From the NCBI RefSeq assembly GCF_007997085.1, contig NZ_VORR01000014.1, positions 1 through 64,000 on the forward strand: DNA of 64,000 nucleotides. The letters are read 5' to 3'. This stretch comes from Polaribacter sp. IC066. GTDB lineage: Bacteria > Bacteroidota > Bacteroidia > Flavobacteriales > Flavobacteriaceae. The notes beneath the pieces are model-generated. The model saw only the letters and a program-made list of their open reading frames with translations. It searched no databases and was not told the DNA's origin. Both the position numbers and the translations under genes were made by a program. Below are positions 63,875 through 64,000 of this stretch, piece after piece; position 1 is the first letter of the stretch, and every line of letters starts with the position of its first letter.

Positions 63875-64000
63875 TTGAATAAAAATAAAATTATAGAAAT
63901 CAGCAAAAACTCCTATTTTCTTCTTGAAGGAAATGAGCTTATTTATTTTTCTGATTATTTTGAAAGTGAATTTATATTCAAAATGGAAAAAAGTAATTTG
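63875..64000 (+). CDS. Start of a gene cut by the window end
   Basis: An open frame from a TTG at 63875 runs to the last base: NKNKIIEISKNSYFLLEGNE, then LIYFSDYFESEFIFKMEKSN. The frame has no stop in 42 codons and its composition is protein-like. There is no ATG in this frame before the end, so the start codon is uncertain. Product unknown. Confidence 0.45.
   Translation, partial: MNKNKIIEISKNSYFLLEGNELIYFSDYFESEFIFKMEKSNL

Noticed and set aside
1-64000. CRISPR arrays, tRNA or rRNA genes, prophage
   Set aside because: No regularly spaced direct repeats, no tRNA-like cloverleaf signatures such as GGTTCGAATCC and no phage structural genes were seen on reading both strands.

Overview
The window is AT-rich chromosomal DNA of a marine-type Flavobacteriaceae bacterium (phylum Bacteroidota); a Polaribacter-like genus is plausible but this is inference. 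Support comes from the gene families (PorV/PorQ, 2TM-domain proteins, DUF4105, carboxypeptidase-regulatory-like TonB receptors, a zeaxanthin cluster, an N-succinylornithine-type arginine operon), the Bacteroidota promoter -7 motif TAnnTTTG before several genes, and a 6S-like RNA between zapA and rny. I saw no rRNA, tRNA, CRISPR array or prophage.

Layout. 1-1.35 kb: right end of an IS66-family element inserted in an unknown gene. 1.35-6.7 kb: recQ, divergent from kdsD-tatC-CMD protein-lptB (Kdo/LPS and Tat functions). 6.8-9.2 kb: a frameshifted small gene, a GAF histidine kinase and pssA. 9.3-15.3 kb: a YheT-type hydrolase, a PorV/PorQ protein, a DUF4105 protein, ftcD and a GNAT. 15.3-18.9 kb: a mosaic tandem duplication of the aroQ-xerD locus. 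It has two aroQ copies, one full xerD, one truncated xerD, and a different gene between aroQ and xerD in each copy. 19.1-21.6 kb: rny, 6S-like RNA, zapA and a coiled-coil gene. 21.7-30.2 kb: an M23 peptidase, a TonB receptor, an AI-2E family permease, a cupin, a lipoprotein and nrnA. 30.8-34.8 kb: a LytS/LytTR two-component operon with four free 2TM-domain proteins and a fifth 2TM domain fused to the kinase. 35.4-45.3 kb: a ten-gene arginine/proline operon (GNAT-argG-argC-proC-argD-proB-argF'-argB-argE-argH) with palindromes in four of its gaps. 45.4-52.2 kb: crtY-crtZ-crtB-crtI under a CarH/LitR-like B12 photoreceptor, with a divergent ECF sigma factor, a four-TM protein and a beta-barrel. 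52.2-64 kb: threonine aldolase, a zinc metalloprotease, a decayed PDDEXK (DUF1016) nuclease gene, prfB, an ArsC-like protein, an outer-membrane receptor, a 57-residue membrane protein, fumC and a gene cut by the window end.

How it fits together. Most of the window is housekeeping. The most notable points are the merodiploid aroQ/xerD locus with signs of allelic import, the B12/light carotenoid module whose layout recalls LitR/LitS, the 2TM array around a LytTR system, and recurring small structured repeats. At least four genes are broken: the IS66 target, 6827-7199, 17487-17957 and 55812-56823.
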